From: an uncultured Rhodopila sp.
GTDB taxonomy: Bacteria; Pseudomonadota; Alphaproteobacteria; Acetobacterales; Acetobacteraceae
NCBI RefSeq assembly: GCF_903944925.1
Contig: NZ_CAJATU010000123.1
Location: 1-64,000 of the forward strand
Direction: 5' to 3'
DNA: 64,000 bases
The notes under the pieces were generated by a model. The model was given only the letters and a program-made list of their open reading frames with translations. It did no database searches and was not told the origin of the DNA. Each line of letters opens with the position of its first letter. Within the stretch, counting starts at the first letter, position 1. Positions 1 to 6,942 of the stretch are shown in pieces. Made by a program: the position numbers and the translations under genes.

Positions 1-143
1 GGCTATCGCCGATTGCGCCTCAACCAGGGGTTGTTCACCCTGCGGGTGAACGGGGATGATCTGCTTTTGCGTTTCCATCCCGGCAGATTCCGCCGATTCG
101 GCCGCGACGGGCAATTAAACAACTGCCGGATTTAGGTTCAAGA
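1..143 (-). mobile_element. IS4/IS1380-like insertion sequence, 5' end remnant at window edge
   Basis: This segment aligns base for base, with scattered mismatches, to about 53141-53285, which lies just upstream of and inside a transposase remnant. Read on the minus strand, the last bases at the edge encode VEAQSAIA, matching the AEARSAIA transposase N-terminus at 53 kb. The transposase therefore runs off the left edge and 1-143 holds its start plus the IS leader. Homology stops after a CAAG near 143, which is probably the IS end. A hairpin with an 8-bp stem (33-40 with 44-51) sits just ahead of the coding start. The family name comes from the fuller copy at 53 kb. Whether the element is intact beyond the edge cannot be seen. 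Confidence 0.6.
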
Positions 144-602
144 GCCATCCGCTCATTCCGATCGAGGACTGGGAGATTCCCGGTGCCAAGGATGGTGGTT
201 CGAACGAGGAAGTGATTCAGCAGGCTCGTTCTGGATCGGCGTAGAAGGCCGAAATCAATTACAGCGACTGTGACATGCCTTCTGCAAATTGTGACGACCG
301 AAAGATCCACCGTTTCAGCTGTTTGCTGCGTGGGTCACGGCTTCTGCAAACTTTGCGAGATGATCGGCGGGCGCCACGGTGGCTGCTCGGGACCGTACGC
401 GTCTCGGGCCGCTACGGGCACGTCCACCGTCCTGTCGCTGAGCAGCCCCGGCTCTCATCGCATCGCCGGGCTAGGTCGCACGCTTCGGAGAACCCGCCAC
501 GACAGAATATCTGGTAGGCCGCCTGGGCCGTTTTCCCGACCCGAACGCAGATGCCTGCCCGGGTGCGGGCTTTTATCGATGCGTTCCGTGCGCACACGAT
601 GC
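144..602. other. Gene-free stretch between IS remnant and glycosyltransferase gene
   Basis: No convincing gene is seen on either strand. The short open frames are rich in Arg, Ser and Cys and look like GC-driven shadows. The segment is downstream of the GT2 gene and may contain eroded mobile-element sequence, but nothing could be assigned. Confidence 0.5.
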
Positions 603-1292
603 TCAACGCGTCGAGGCTGCTACCCGACAGAAGGTCGCGGCGATACGGCTGCCTGCTCGGAGCGTACCGCGCAATGAACCCGCGACCTTCGAAATGCCCC
701 CACCGCGACGCCGGTAGGGCAGCGGCACTTCCCGGATACGCAGGCCGGCCCGCGCCGCCTTCATCTGCATCTCGATATTCCAGCCATAGGTCATTTCCTT
801 CATTCCCAGACGGTGGAGTGCGTCGCTGCTGATCGCCCGAAAAGCGCACATATCGCTGTACTTCACGCCGTAGAGTGCCCCGATGCCGAATCCCGCGACC
901 CGGCCGGCAAAGACCTGATGCCACAGCATGGCGCCAGGCTCGCGCTCGCCGCGCGTGCGGGATCCCAGGACAAAATCATGCGTGCCGTCGAGGACCGGCC
1001 GCGCGATCTCGCCGATCAAATCACCCCGATCGGCGCCGTCGCCGTCCATGAAGACGATGGCCCTGCTCGCGGTGTGCGCGGCCGCCGCGCCGAGCGCGCA
1101 GGCCCGGCCATAGCCACGCCCCGCATCGATCACCCGAGCGCCGGCCGCCCGGGCAACCGCCTGCGTGCCGTCGGTGCTGCCGCCGTCTGCGACGATGATG
1201 TCGAGGCGATAAGCCGCCGGAATCTCTCGGATCACGCCGCCGATGGTCTCCGCCTCGTTGAAGGTCGGAATGACGAGGCTCAGAGGCTCCAT
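603..1292 (-). CDS. Family 2 glycosyltransferase (dolichol-phosphate-mannose-synthase-like)
   Basis: The 229-aa protein is a soluble GT-A enzyme expected to transfer a sugar from a nucleotide donor to a lipid or glycan acceptor at the inner face of the membrane. Seen: PTFNEAETIG at 9-18, the donor-binding DGGSTDGT at 36-43 and the metal-binding DGDGAD at 83-88. There is no C-terminal membrane domain, so it resembles short DPM1/TIGR04283-type proteins. An upstream extension is open, but the ATG at 1292 sits immediately before the conserved PLSLVIPTFNE strand and overlaps the end of the radical SAM gene by 13 nt, which argues for coupled translation. It is the last gene of a four-gene glycan cluster. 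The sugar and acceptor are unknown. Confidence 0.88.
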   Translation of the reverse strand: MEPLSLVIPTFNEAETIGGVIREIPAAYRLDIIVADGGSTDGTQAVARAAGARVIDAGRGYGRACALGAAAAHTASRAIVFMDGDGADRGDLIGEIARPVLDGTHDFVLGSRTRGEREPGAMLWHQVFAGRVAGFGIGALYGVKYSDMCAFRAISSDALHRLGMKEMTYGWNIEMQMKAARAGLRIREVPLPYRRRGGGISKVAGSLRGTLRAGSRIAATFCRVAASTR

Positions 1293-2332
1293 CGCATTCC
1301 GCAATTCTGGCACGGCGCCGGCGGCGCATCCGACAGCAGGCTGGTCCGAAAGTCCCGATAAGCCGGACTGTTCCATATTTCCCTCAGATCCTGCTGTGTT
1401 GCGTCGCCAAGCGTGTAGTTGCTGTATCCGCGAACGGAGAACGGCGCGATGCAGCAGGGGAGAGCGCGTCCGTGCGCGGTGAAATACATGAGCGACCACG
1501 GGCGCCGGCAGGCAGCCCAGGCGCGATCATCATGCCGCTTGAGGCTGAGCCCCGGCTCCGTCGCGCCGGAGGCGTCAAGCGTCACCCCGAGCGGGCGAGC
1601 CATGTCCTGTGCTGCCGCGATCGCCTGCCGCTCGGCTTCCCGGGTGCTTTCAAACAGCGAATTGCCCGCCGTGGCCTTGCCGTAGCCGATCTCGTCGAAC
1701 ACGAGGCGCTGCAGATGCACCTCCGTGACGCCCATCTGCGCGGCCAGTCTGACGAATTCCGGCAACTGGTCGACTGTTTCCTTAAGGCCGGTCAGCCAGA
1801 GCGAGACGCGGGGTGTGGTCGCTCCCACCTGCTTCTGATAGGCGATGAACCTGCCGACGTCGCGCACGATGCGGTTGAAAAAATCCTTGCCACGGATTTT
1901 CGCGTAGGACTCGCGGTCCGCCGCGTCGAGCGAGACACGGAGTTCGTCGAGTCCGGTGTCGATGAGTTCCTGGAACCGTTTTGGCTGCATCAGCGTCCCG
2001 TTGGTGTTGAACAGGACATAGGTGCCGCGCGCCTTGAGGTAGCGGATCATGTCCGGCAGGTTTTTCACGAGCATGGGCTCCCCCACGCCGTGCATCACCA
2101 CGCGCGCGACGTTCGGCACCTGGTCGACGATCTTCGTGAACAGGTCCCAGCTCATATCCGCGGGGGGCTCGAGTTCCTCGAACGTGCGCGGGCAGGTCTC
2201 GCAGAGCAGGTTGCAGCGATTGGTGACCTCAAGATAGAGGCAGACCGGGGGTTGTTCGGCGACCGCGGAGCGATCGGCGCCGATTTCCTCGAAGTAGCGG
2301 CGCGGGTCCTTCAGTGCAGTCGCAGTGGACAC
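1280..2332 (-). CDS. Radical SAM/SPASM domain protein
   Basis: The 350-aa protein has the radical SAM cluster motif CNLLCETC with Cys40, Cys44 and Cys47, which holds the [4Fe-4S] cluster that cleaves S-adenosylmethionine. A GEP motif and a TIM-barrel-like middle follow. The C-terminus is Cys-rich (CRRPW, PCC, CQNC), as in SPASM domains that bind auxiliary Fe-S clusters. The GTG start at 2332 is chosen because a GGAG lies 6 nt upstream; this gives a 104-nt overlap with the preceding glycosyltransferase, unusually long. SPASM enzymes modify peptides or small molecules. The neighbours are glycosyltransferases and a DUF2064 protein, a set reminiscent of the rSAM-associated TIGR04282/TIGR04283 families. 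The substrate is unknown. Confidence 0.85.
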   Translation of the reverse strand: MSTATALKDPRRYFEEIGADRSAVAEQPPVCLYLEVTNRCNLLCETCPRTFEELEPPADMSWDLFTKIVDQVPNVARVVMHGVGEPMLVKNLPDMIRYLKARGTYVLFNTNGTLMQPKRFQELIDTGLDELRVSLDAADRESYAKIRGKDFFNRIVRDVGRFIAYQKQVGATTPRVSLWLTGLKETVDQLPEFVRLAAQMGVTEVHLQRLVFDEIGYGKATAGNSLFESTREAERQAIAAAQDMARPLGVTLDASGATEPGLSLKRHDDRAWAACRRPWSLMYFTAHGRALPCCIAPFSVRGYSNYTLGDATQQDLREIWNSPAYRDFRTSLLSDAPPAPCQNCGMRWSL

Positions 2333-3680
2333 GGTGTTCTCCAGTTTCAGCGCCACGCCGGAGCTTGATTGCAATCCAAGGGCGTAGGTCAGCCAGCAGC
2401 AGCAGGATGGCGGGAACGTAGATGAGCGAGGGCCAGAAGAAGCGGTCCCCGGGGACAGGCTCCTGGATGAGCAGCAGCGGTGCGGTCGCGAGCCAGAGCA
2501 GGGCGCGCGAGGGGGCCACGACGGCTGGCAGCGCCAGCCAGGCGAAATACCAGTGGTAATGCGGGCTGGTGGCGGCCATGGCGGCGGCGGCCAGAAGGCC
2601 GGTGTCGCGACACAGCGCCTGCGCGTCGTTCGCCGGCGTCGGTTGCCACAGGATCCAGACCGCAAGGGCAAGGAGGGCTACGGCCACGACGGCGGCGTAG
2701 AGCAGCACGGCGCTCGACGGCAGCGCTACCAGCGTCGCCAGACCGGCCAGCGCCCAGAAGCCGGTTCCGCTGCCGAAACCTTCCTCTTGCCCGTAGGATG
2801 GCAGGAAGCCGAGCACGCGCAGGCCGGCGCCGCTATAGAGTCCGTAGCCGCAGCCGACGACCAGAAGGCCGGCAAGCGCGGGGCGCCAGAATCGTCCGCC
2901 TCGGAGGAACGCCGGCACGGCCACCAGAGGGAAGAACTTGGTGAGGACCGCTCCGGCGAGGGCCGCACCGGCCCAGCCGTCATTGTGTCGAGCCCGCAGC
3001 AGCAGTGCCAGGCCGAGCAGGCCGACAGCAATCGCATCCACGTGGCCGTCATTGGCGAAGGACCACAGGGCAAGCGGGTTCCAGGCATAGATGAGGATCC
3101 GTTCTCGCGGCAGTCCAGCGAGGGGCAGCAACCGCAGCAGGCAGATGATGCCGACGGCCTCGAAGCCGAGCATCATAAGGCGCATGCCACTGACGCTGTC
3201 CGAGACCCTGCCGGTCACCGCGAACACGACCTCTGCGACGGGCGGGTAGATCGTCCGTGCGTAGTCCGCGCGGTTGATCCGCGGGTAGACGACTGGATCG
3301 CGCAAGGATGCCAGCGCGGGGTCCGCGGGCACGTATCGATACGGATTGATGCCCGCCGCCTGCACGCGGCCGTCCCACACGTAGCGATAGATGTCGGAAG
3401 ACAGGATCGGGGGCGTGGCGAGCAGGAGCAGGCGGAGCGCGATCGCGACGCCAAGCACGATCCACACCGTGCCGCGCGGCCACGCGCAGCGCAGGATAAG
3501 GTGGACGGCGGCAAAATAGACGGAAGCGGCGACCACCAGCAGCCCGAGCAGCATGCTGAGACTAACGACGCGCATATCGCTCGCGGCCGACGGCACATCG
3601 AGCAGCAAACCGAAGAATGTCAGTGCCAGCAGCGCTGCTCCGAGACAGACCACCCAGCGCACAGGCTTTCTTGCCGTCAT
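2229..3680 (-). CDS. Polytopic membrane glycosyltransferase (GT-C fold, mannosyltransferase-like)
   Basis: The 483-aa protein has roughly ten to twelve hydrophobic helices and resembles polyprenyl-phosphate-sugar-dependent transferases of the GT87/MptA-B type. After the first helices there is a periplasmic loop with SSDIYRYVWDGRVQ, the acidic catalytic-loop pattern of GT-C enzymes, followed by NPYRYVP and a TIYPP motif typical of this family. It should move a sugar from a lipid carrier to an acceptor outside the membrane. The ATG at 3680 overlaps the stop of the upstream gene as ATGA. The last about 35 residues are hydrophilic and overlap the radical SAM gene, so the true end of the fold is near residue 445. 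A late frameshift that lengthened the tail is possible. Confidence 0.8.
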   Translation of the reverse strand: MTARKPVRWVVCLGAALLALTFFGLLLDVPSAASDMRVVSLSMLLGLLVVAASVYFAAVHLILRCAWPRGTVWIVLGVAIALRLLLLATPPILSSDIYRYVWDGRVQAAGINPYRYVPADPALASLRDPVVYPRINRADYARTIYPPVAEVVFAVTGRVSDSVSGMRLMMLGFEAVGIICLLRLLPLAGLPRERILIYAWNPLALWSFANDGHVDAIAVGLLGLALLLRARHNDGWAGAALAGAVLTKFFPLVAVPAFLRGGRFWRPALAGLLVVGCGYGLYSGAGLRVLGFLPSYGQEEGFGSGTGFWALAGLATLVALPSSAVLLYAAVVAVALLALAVWILWQPTPANDAQALCRDTGLLAAAAMAATSPHYHWYFAWLALPAVVAPSRALLWLATAPLLLIQEPVPGDRFFWPSLIYVPAILLLLADLRPWIAIKLRRGAETGEHRVHCDCTEGPAPLLRGNRRRSLRGRRTTPGLPLS

Positions 3681-4522
3681 GTGGAGCATTGGAAGCGAGC
3701 GAACGTTTCGAGCCCAAGCATTTGGATGGCATGGCGGGTCCATAGCGCATCATAACCCGCGCTCTCTTGCACCAGCCGCTCCAATGCCGCGGCATCGTCG
3801 ATATCGTACCAAGGCGGCAATTCCACGAGATCAAGACCAAGCTCCGCTGCCCGGGTGCGCGTGGTTGCGGCCACCGAGCCGGTGCTCCAGGCGATATCGG
3901 CGAACAGCCGTGCGTGAGGAGAGCGCATCCCGAGGAGGTAATATCCGCCGTCATCGCAAGCTCCCAACACCACACGCCGATGATTGCCGGAGAGGAGAGC
4001 CGTGACCGCGGTCTCGAGAACCCGGGTCGGGAGCGTCGGGATGTCGGAACTTAGTACGCACGCGGCGGTGTGTCCCGCTGCAAACATTTGCTGCATTGCA
4101 TGGAGTAGGCAGCGTCCGAACCCCTCCACCCCTGGAGGCATCGTTGCGGAGCCGTCAGCCAGAACGCAGACGGTTCCTTGCGCCAAGTGAGAGATGAGCG
4201 CCTCTTCCGTTCCGGACGGCGCATAGGCGGCATACCCGGTGACAGGCACCGAAAGCGCGGCACGGGCGATGTTTGTGGTGGTGTCCCGCAAGAAAGCAGC
4301 GCTCAGCGCTGCCGCCTGAGCAGGGCTGAGGGGGGGGCACAGCCGCGTCTTGGAAAAACCGGGACGCGGGGTCTTTGCCATGACGCCGATGGCGCAGCTC
4401 CCGTTGGACGCGGCCATCAACCCGTTGGATACAAATGCCTGGCCGTTCATCGAAGAGATCACGCCGTGTCCTTCCATTTGCTGCCAAAAAGCTGCCCATG
4501 GCCTTGGTGTCACCGAAGCCAT
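3677..4522 (-). CDS. DUF2064 / TIGR04282-type glycosyltransferase-A-like protein
   Basis: The 281-aa protein contains MAKTPRPGFSKTRLCPPLS, the signature start of the DUF2064 (TIGR04282) family, a GT-A-like fold related to nucleotidyltransferases. Further conserved pieces are SSDIPTLP and GACDDGGYYLLG, the latter a metal/nucleotide-binding stretch. The family commonly sits beside radical SAM proteins and GT2 enzymes and has been linked to sugar-nucleotide or arsenosugar metabolism; here the partner enzymes are present but the sugar is not evident. About 45 residues precede the usual start, so translation may begin at an internal ATG (4450 or the one before MAKTP). It is the first gene of the cluster and overlaps the next by ATGA. 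Confidence 0.82.
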   Translation of the reverse strand: MASVTPRPWAAFWQQMEGHGVISSMNGQAFVSNGLMAASNGSCAIGVMAKTPRPGFSKTRLCPPLSPAQAAALSAAFLRDTTTNIARAALSVPVTGYAAYAPSGTEEALISHLAQGTVCVLADGSATMPPGVEGFGRCLLHAMQQMFAAGHTAACVLSSDIPTLPTRVLETAVTALLSGNHRRVVLGACDDGGYYLLGMRSPHARLFADIAWSTGSVAATTRTRAAELGLDLVELPPWYDIDDAAALERLVQESAGYDALWTRHAIQMLGLETFARFQCST

Positions 4523-4669
4523 GGGCTAAGCGCATCCGCGCAATCCTTGTTCTATGAGGATCGAATAAGGTTACAGGTCGTGGCACTTTTTGTAGCGACA
4601 GTTGGATGACAAGACCACCACGTTACACCAGCGGCCGTTGAAACTGACCTATGACGTTGTCGCCACCGC

Positions 4670-4752
4670 CGTCATGCCGACGCAGGTCGGCATCCACGCC
4701 TTGGGCCGGGCGCGCGAAAAGCGCGGATGCGCCGACCAGCGTCGGCATGACG
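4670..4752. repeat. REP-like palindromic element
   Basis: A 14-bp perfect inverted repeat, CGTCATGCCGACGC at 4670-4683 and its complement at 4739-4752, flanks a core of about 55 bp that itself contains GC-rich partial palindromes. The outer arm resembles the GTCATGCC-type extragenic palindromes common in alphaproteobacterial chromosomes. It lies between the glycan cluster and the molybdoenzyme cluster. It may act as mRNA stabiliser or terminator, or be a mobile REP. Confidence 0.6.
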
Positions 4753-4806
4753 AGGTAGCGCGGCCGGAGGGTCGATATCAGCGGCGGCTGGTATTCCTGG
4801 AAGCGG

Positions 4807-5280
4807 TCAGTGCGACGGCTTGGCGAGGCCCACCTTGATAATCGTGTCGTCAGCAACGTCCGTCGTGCCCGAAGGTGAGAATGTGGGGAAGTGCCGAAGC
4901 TGGTCCGGCGTGAAGGCAACGATCTCCATGTCCTGACCGAGCAGCACCATGGCGTCGACAGGAACGGCAATCGGCCGGGCGCCAATGCCCAGGAAACCGC
5001 CGAAATCCACCACAACCATGATCCGGCCGTCGCGGTCTCGAACCAGTCCGCGAACCCGGCCGAGAATGTCCTGACTCTCGACCGGGCGGAGGACCTCCCT
5101 GCCGAGAAGATCGCCGACACGAACCGGTTGCGGGAACCGCATCGCGGTCGAATTGGCCAGGCTCATGCCCGGCGGAGGCGGCATGCCTCCCGGCGTGGTG
5201 CTCTGCGCATGAACTAGGTTCACCGCCGCGGCCAGGAAACACGACCCGACCAGGATACGCTTTGATACGGAATGCATCAT
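4807..5280 (-). CDS. Exported PRC-barrel domain protein
   Basis: The 157-aa protein begins with a Sec-type signal (MMHSVSKRILVGSC, hydrophobic stretch, VHAQS cleavage region). The mature part has a PRC-barrel-like segment: RVGDLLGREVL, then GRVRGLVRDRDGRIMVVVDFGGFLGIG and a final strand. PRC barrels are small beta domains found in the photosynthetic reaction centre H subunit and RimM; exported versions are thought to be surface or binding modules. The ATG at 5280 overlaps the stop of the molybdoenzyme gene (ATGA), so it is the third gene of the cytochrome b/molybdoenzyme operon. That suggests a structural or quinone-side role for the redox pair, which is inference only. Confidence 0.72.
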   Translation of the reverse strand: MMHSVSKRILVGSCFLAAAVNLVHAQSTTPGGMPPPPGMSLANSTAMRFPQPVRVGDLLGREVLRPVESQDILGRVRGLVRDRDGRIMVVVDFGGFLGIGARPIAVPVDAMVLLGQDMEIVAFTPDQLRHFPTFSPSGTTDVADDTIIKVGLAKPSH

Positions 5281-6050
5281 AGGCCGGCAAACCAAGGGAA
5301 GCCTTTCTCTTCCCAATATCCGCCGGGATACGTGTTCGTGACCTCGATGGCCGTGATCCACTTCGGGTTTTTGTATCCGAGCTTGGTTGCCATGCGCAGG
5401 CGCACCGGATACCCGAACGGATCGGCCAAAGTGTCGCCGCCGTACTGGATCGCCAGCAATGTCTGCGGATGCAGTGCCGTCGCCATGTCGATACTGCTCG
5501 GATAGTCATCGGCCGTCTTGAAGGCTACGTATTTGGCGCTGAGATCCGCGCCGATACGCTCCAGGAAGATGCGCAATGTCGGCCCGCTCCAGCCACCGAT
5601 ATAGCTCCAGCCTTCGACGCAGATGTGCTTGATAACCATTGAGGTCTGTGGCATCGCCCGCAAATCCTGCAGTGTCCAGGGTCGCTTGTCGGCGACGCGG
5701 CCGGACACCTCCAGTCGCCATGTCGCGCCATCCACCGGCTTCACGTCCATCACGTCGTAATAGGCGTTGAACTTGGGCGGTCTCAGGATCATCGAGGCGG
5801 GATAAGTCGGTGCCAGCCTGTTCGGGTTGAACAGCAGCGCCTGCACGCCATCGTTGAGTCGGGAGATCGCCAGCAGAGCGGACTCGACGGCTTCCGGACG
5901 CTTGACGTCGCATCCGGTCAACAAGACGAGCGCGCCGAGGGAGAGGCTCCCGCGAATCACTCCGCGCCGCTCAAGCGAGCGGATCAGCGGTTTATGATTG
6001 TCGAGGATGGCGGTGTCCGGCACGATGTCCGGTCGAAACGGTGATCTCAT
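5277..6050 (-). CDS. Molybdopterin-dependent oxidoreductase, sulfite-oxidase fold (YedY/MsrP-like)
   Basis: The 257-aa protein has the SUOX-fold core with HICVEGWSYIGGWSG, where Cys144 is the predicted Mo ligand, and the C-terminal KNPKWITAIEV/GYWEEKGFPWF end typical of YedY-like enzymes. The N-terminus has an arginine pair at 28-29, a hydrophobic stretch and LTGC at 44-47. This suggests Tat export of a folded cofactor-bearing protein with possible lipidation at Cys47. The ATG at 6050 overlaps the cytochrome b gene (ATGA), so the pair probably forms a quinone-linked periplasmic oxidoreductase. Candidate substrates are oxidised methionine or other S/N-oxides, or sulfite in the reverse sense. 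The exact reaction cannot be read from sequence. Confidence 0.85.
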   Translation of the reverse strand: MRSPFRPDIVPDTAILDNHKPLIRSLERRGVIRGSLSLGALVLLTGCDVKRPEAVESALLAISRLNDGVQALLFNPNRLAPTYPASMILRPPKFNAYYDVMDVKPVDGATWRLEVSGRVADKRPWTLQDLRAMPQTSMVIKHICVEGWSYIGGWSGPTLRIFLERIGADLSAKYVAFKTADDYPSSIDMATALHPQTLLAIQYGGDTLADPFGYPVRLRMATKLGYKNPKWITAIEVTNTYPGGYWEEKGFPWFAGL

Positions 6051-6748
6051 GCTGTGTGACCTCGCCGCACGAGGTGTGCCTGAACCTGGCTGTCGGCACT
6101 GACACGCGGGCCGCCGGCGAGCATCGCCCACACGGTCTTGGGCACAAGAAGCGCAAGCGCCACATGCACGATCAAGAAGCCGACGATCACCGCCATCCCT
6201 GCGAAATGCAGCATCCGCGTAGTCTGAAAGCCGCCAAGTAATGAGACCAGGCCGGAGAATTGCACGGGCTTCCAGATGGCGAGCCCGGTGATGACCTGCG
6301 AGATACCGGCCAGTATGACAATGATGTAGAGGAGTTTCTGGACAGCATTGTAGACGGTGATGTCCTCGTGGGCGATTTTGAAGTGCAGAGTGTCGACAAC
6401 GGTCTGCACCACATCGGCTGGACGGATCGGCAGCAGTTTCTGTCTGAAACGTCCGGTGACGAAGCCGTAGGTGAGATAAATCAGACCGTTGATGACAAGG
6501 AACCACATGCCGGCGAAGTGCCAGTTGAGGCTCCAGGCCGCCCAGTCACCGAGGCGCCAGAAGGAGCTGAAGCTGAAGCCGCGAATGATCACGTCGTCGT
6601 CGTAGATACCCCAACCTGATGTGATCATGACGAGCATGACCACGGCATTGACCCAATGCATGATCCTGAGTGGCCAGGGATGAAGCCGGCGGCCGGCACC
6701 CGGCGGCGGCCCGGGAAGGTCGGATATCGGGTTTCCAGTTTGAGTCAT
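6047..6748 (-). CDS. Membrane cytochrome b (cytochrome b561/thiosulfate-reductase cyt b-like)
   Basis: The 233-aa protein has about four membrane helices with histidines placed for two b-type haems: MHWVNAV in helix 1, NWHFAGMWF in helix 2, and RMLHFAGM with VGFLIVHVAL toward the C-terminus. It should exchange electrons between the quinone pool and the exported molybdoenzyme encoded immediately downstream (ATGA overlap at 6047-6050). The N-terminus is Pro/Gly-rich and cytoplasmic. The arrangement matches MsrQ or formate-dehydrogenase gamma roles in other molybdoenzyme systems, although MsrQ itself belongs to a different family. Confidence 0.85.
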   Translation of the reverse strand: MTQTGNPISDLPGPPPGAGRRLHPWPLRIMHWVNAVVMLVMITSGWGIYDDDVIIRGFSFSSFWRLGDWAAWSLNWHFAGMWFLVINGLIYLTYGFVTGRFRQKLLPIRPADVVQTVVDTLHFKIAHEDITVYNAVQKLLYIIVILAGISQVITGLAIWKPVQFSGLVSLLGGFQTTRMLHFAGMAVIVGFLIVHVALALLVPKTVWAMLAGGPRVSADSQVQAHLVRRGHTA

Positions 6749-6942
6749 GGCCGACAGAACCCCTTTTCAAATGAAGCCGACTCACATGCTGCGTATGCGC
6801 GACACCTGTGCGTCCTGCTGGCTTCGCACTTCATGTTCGGCGCCGAGCCGAGGCGGGTTACACAAGTGGCCGACACGATGTCCAAAATCCGGCATGCGTG
6901 AAGTCATCGGCCCGCCATGCGGGCCGCCCCGAGTGCAATGGC

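Noticed and set aside
1472-3755. Plus-strand frames of 298 and 400 codons across the glycan cluster
   Set aside because: They are antisense to the radical SAM and glycosyltransferase genes, which have clear motifs. No start sites or families.
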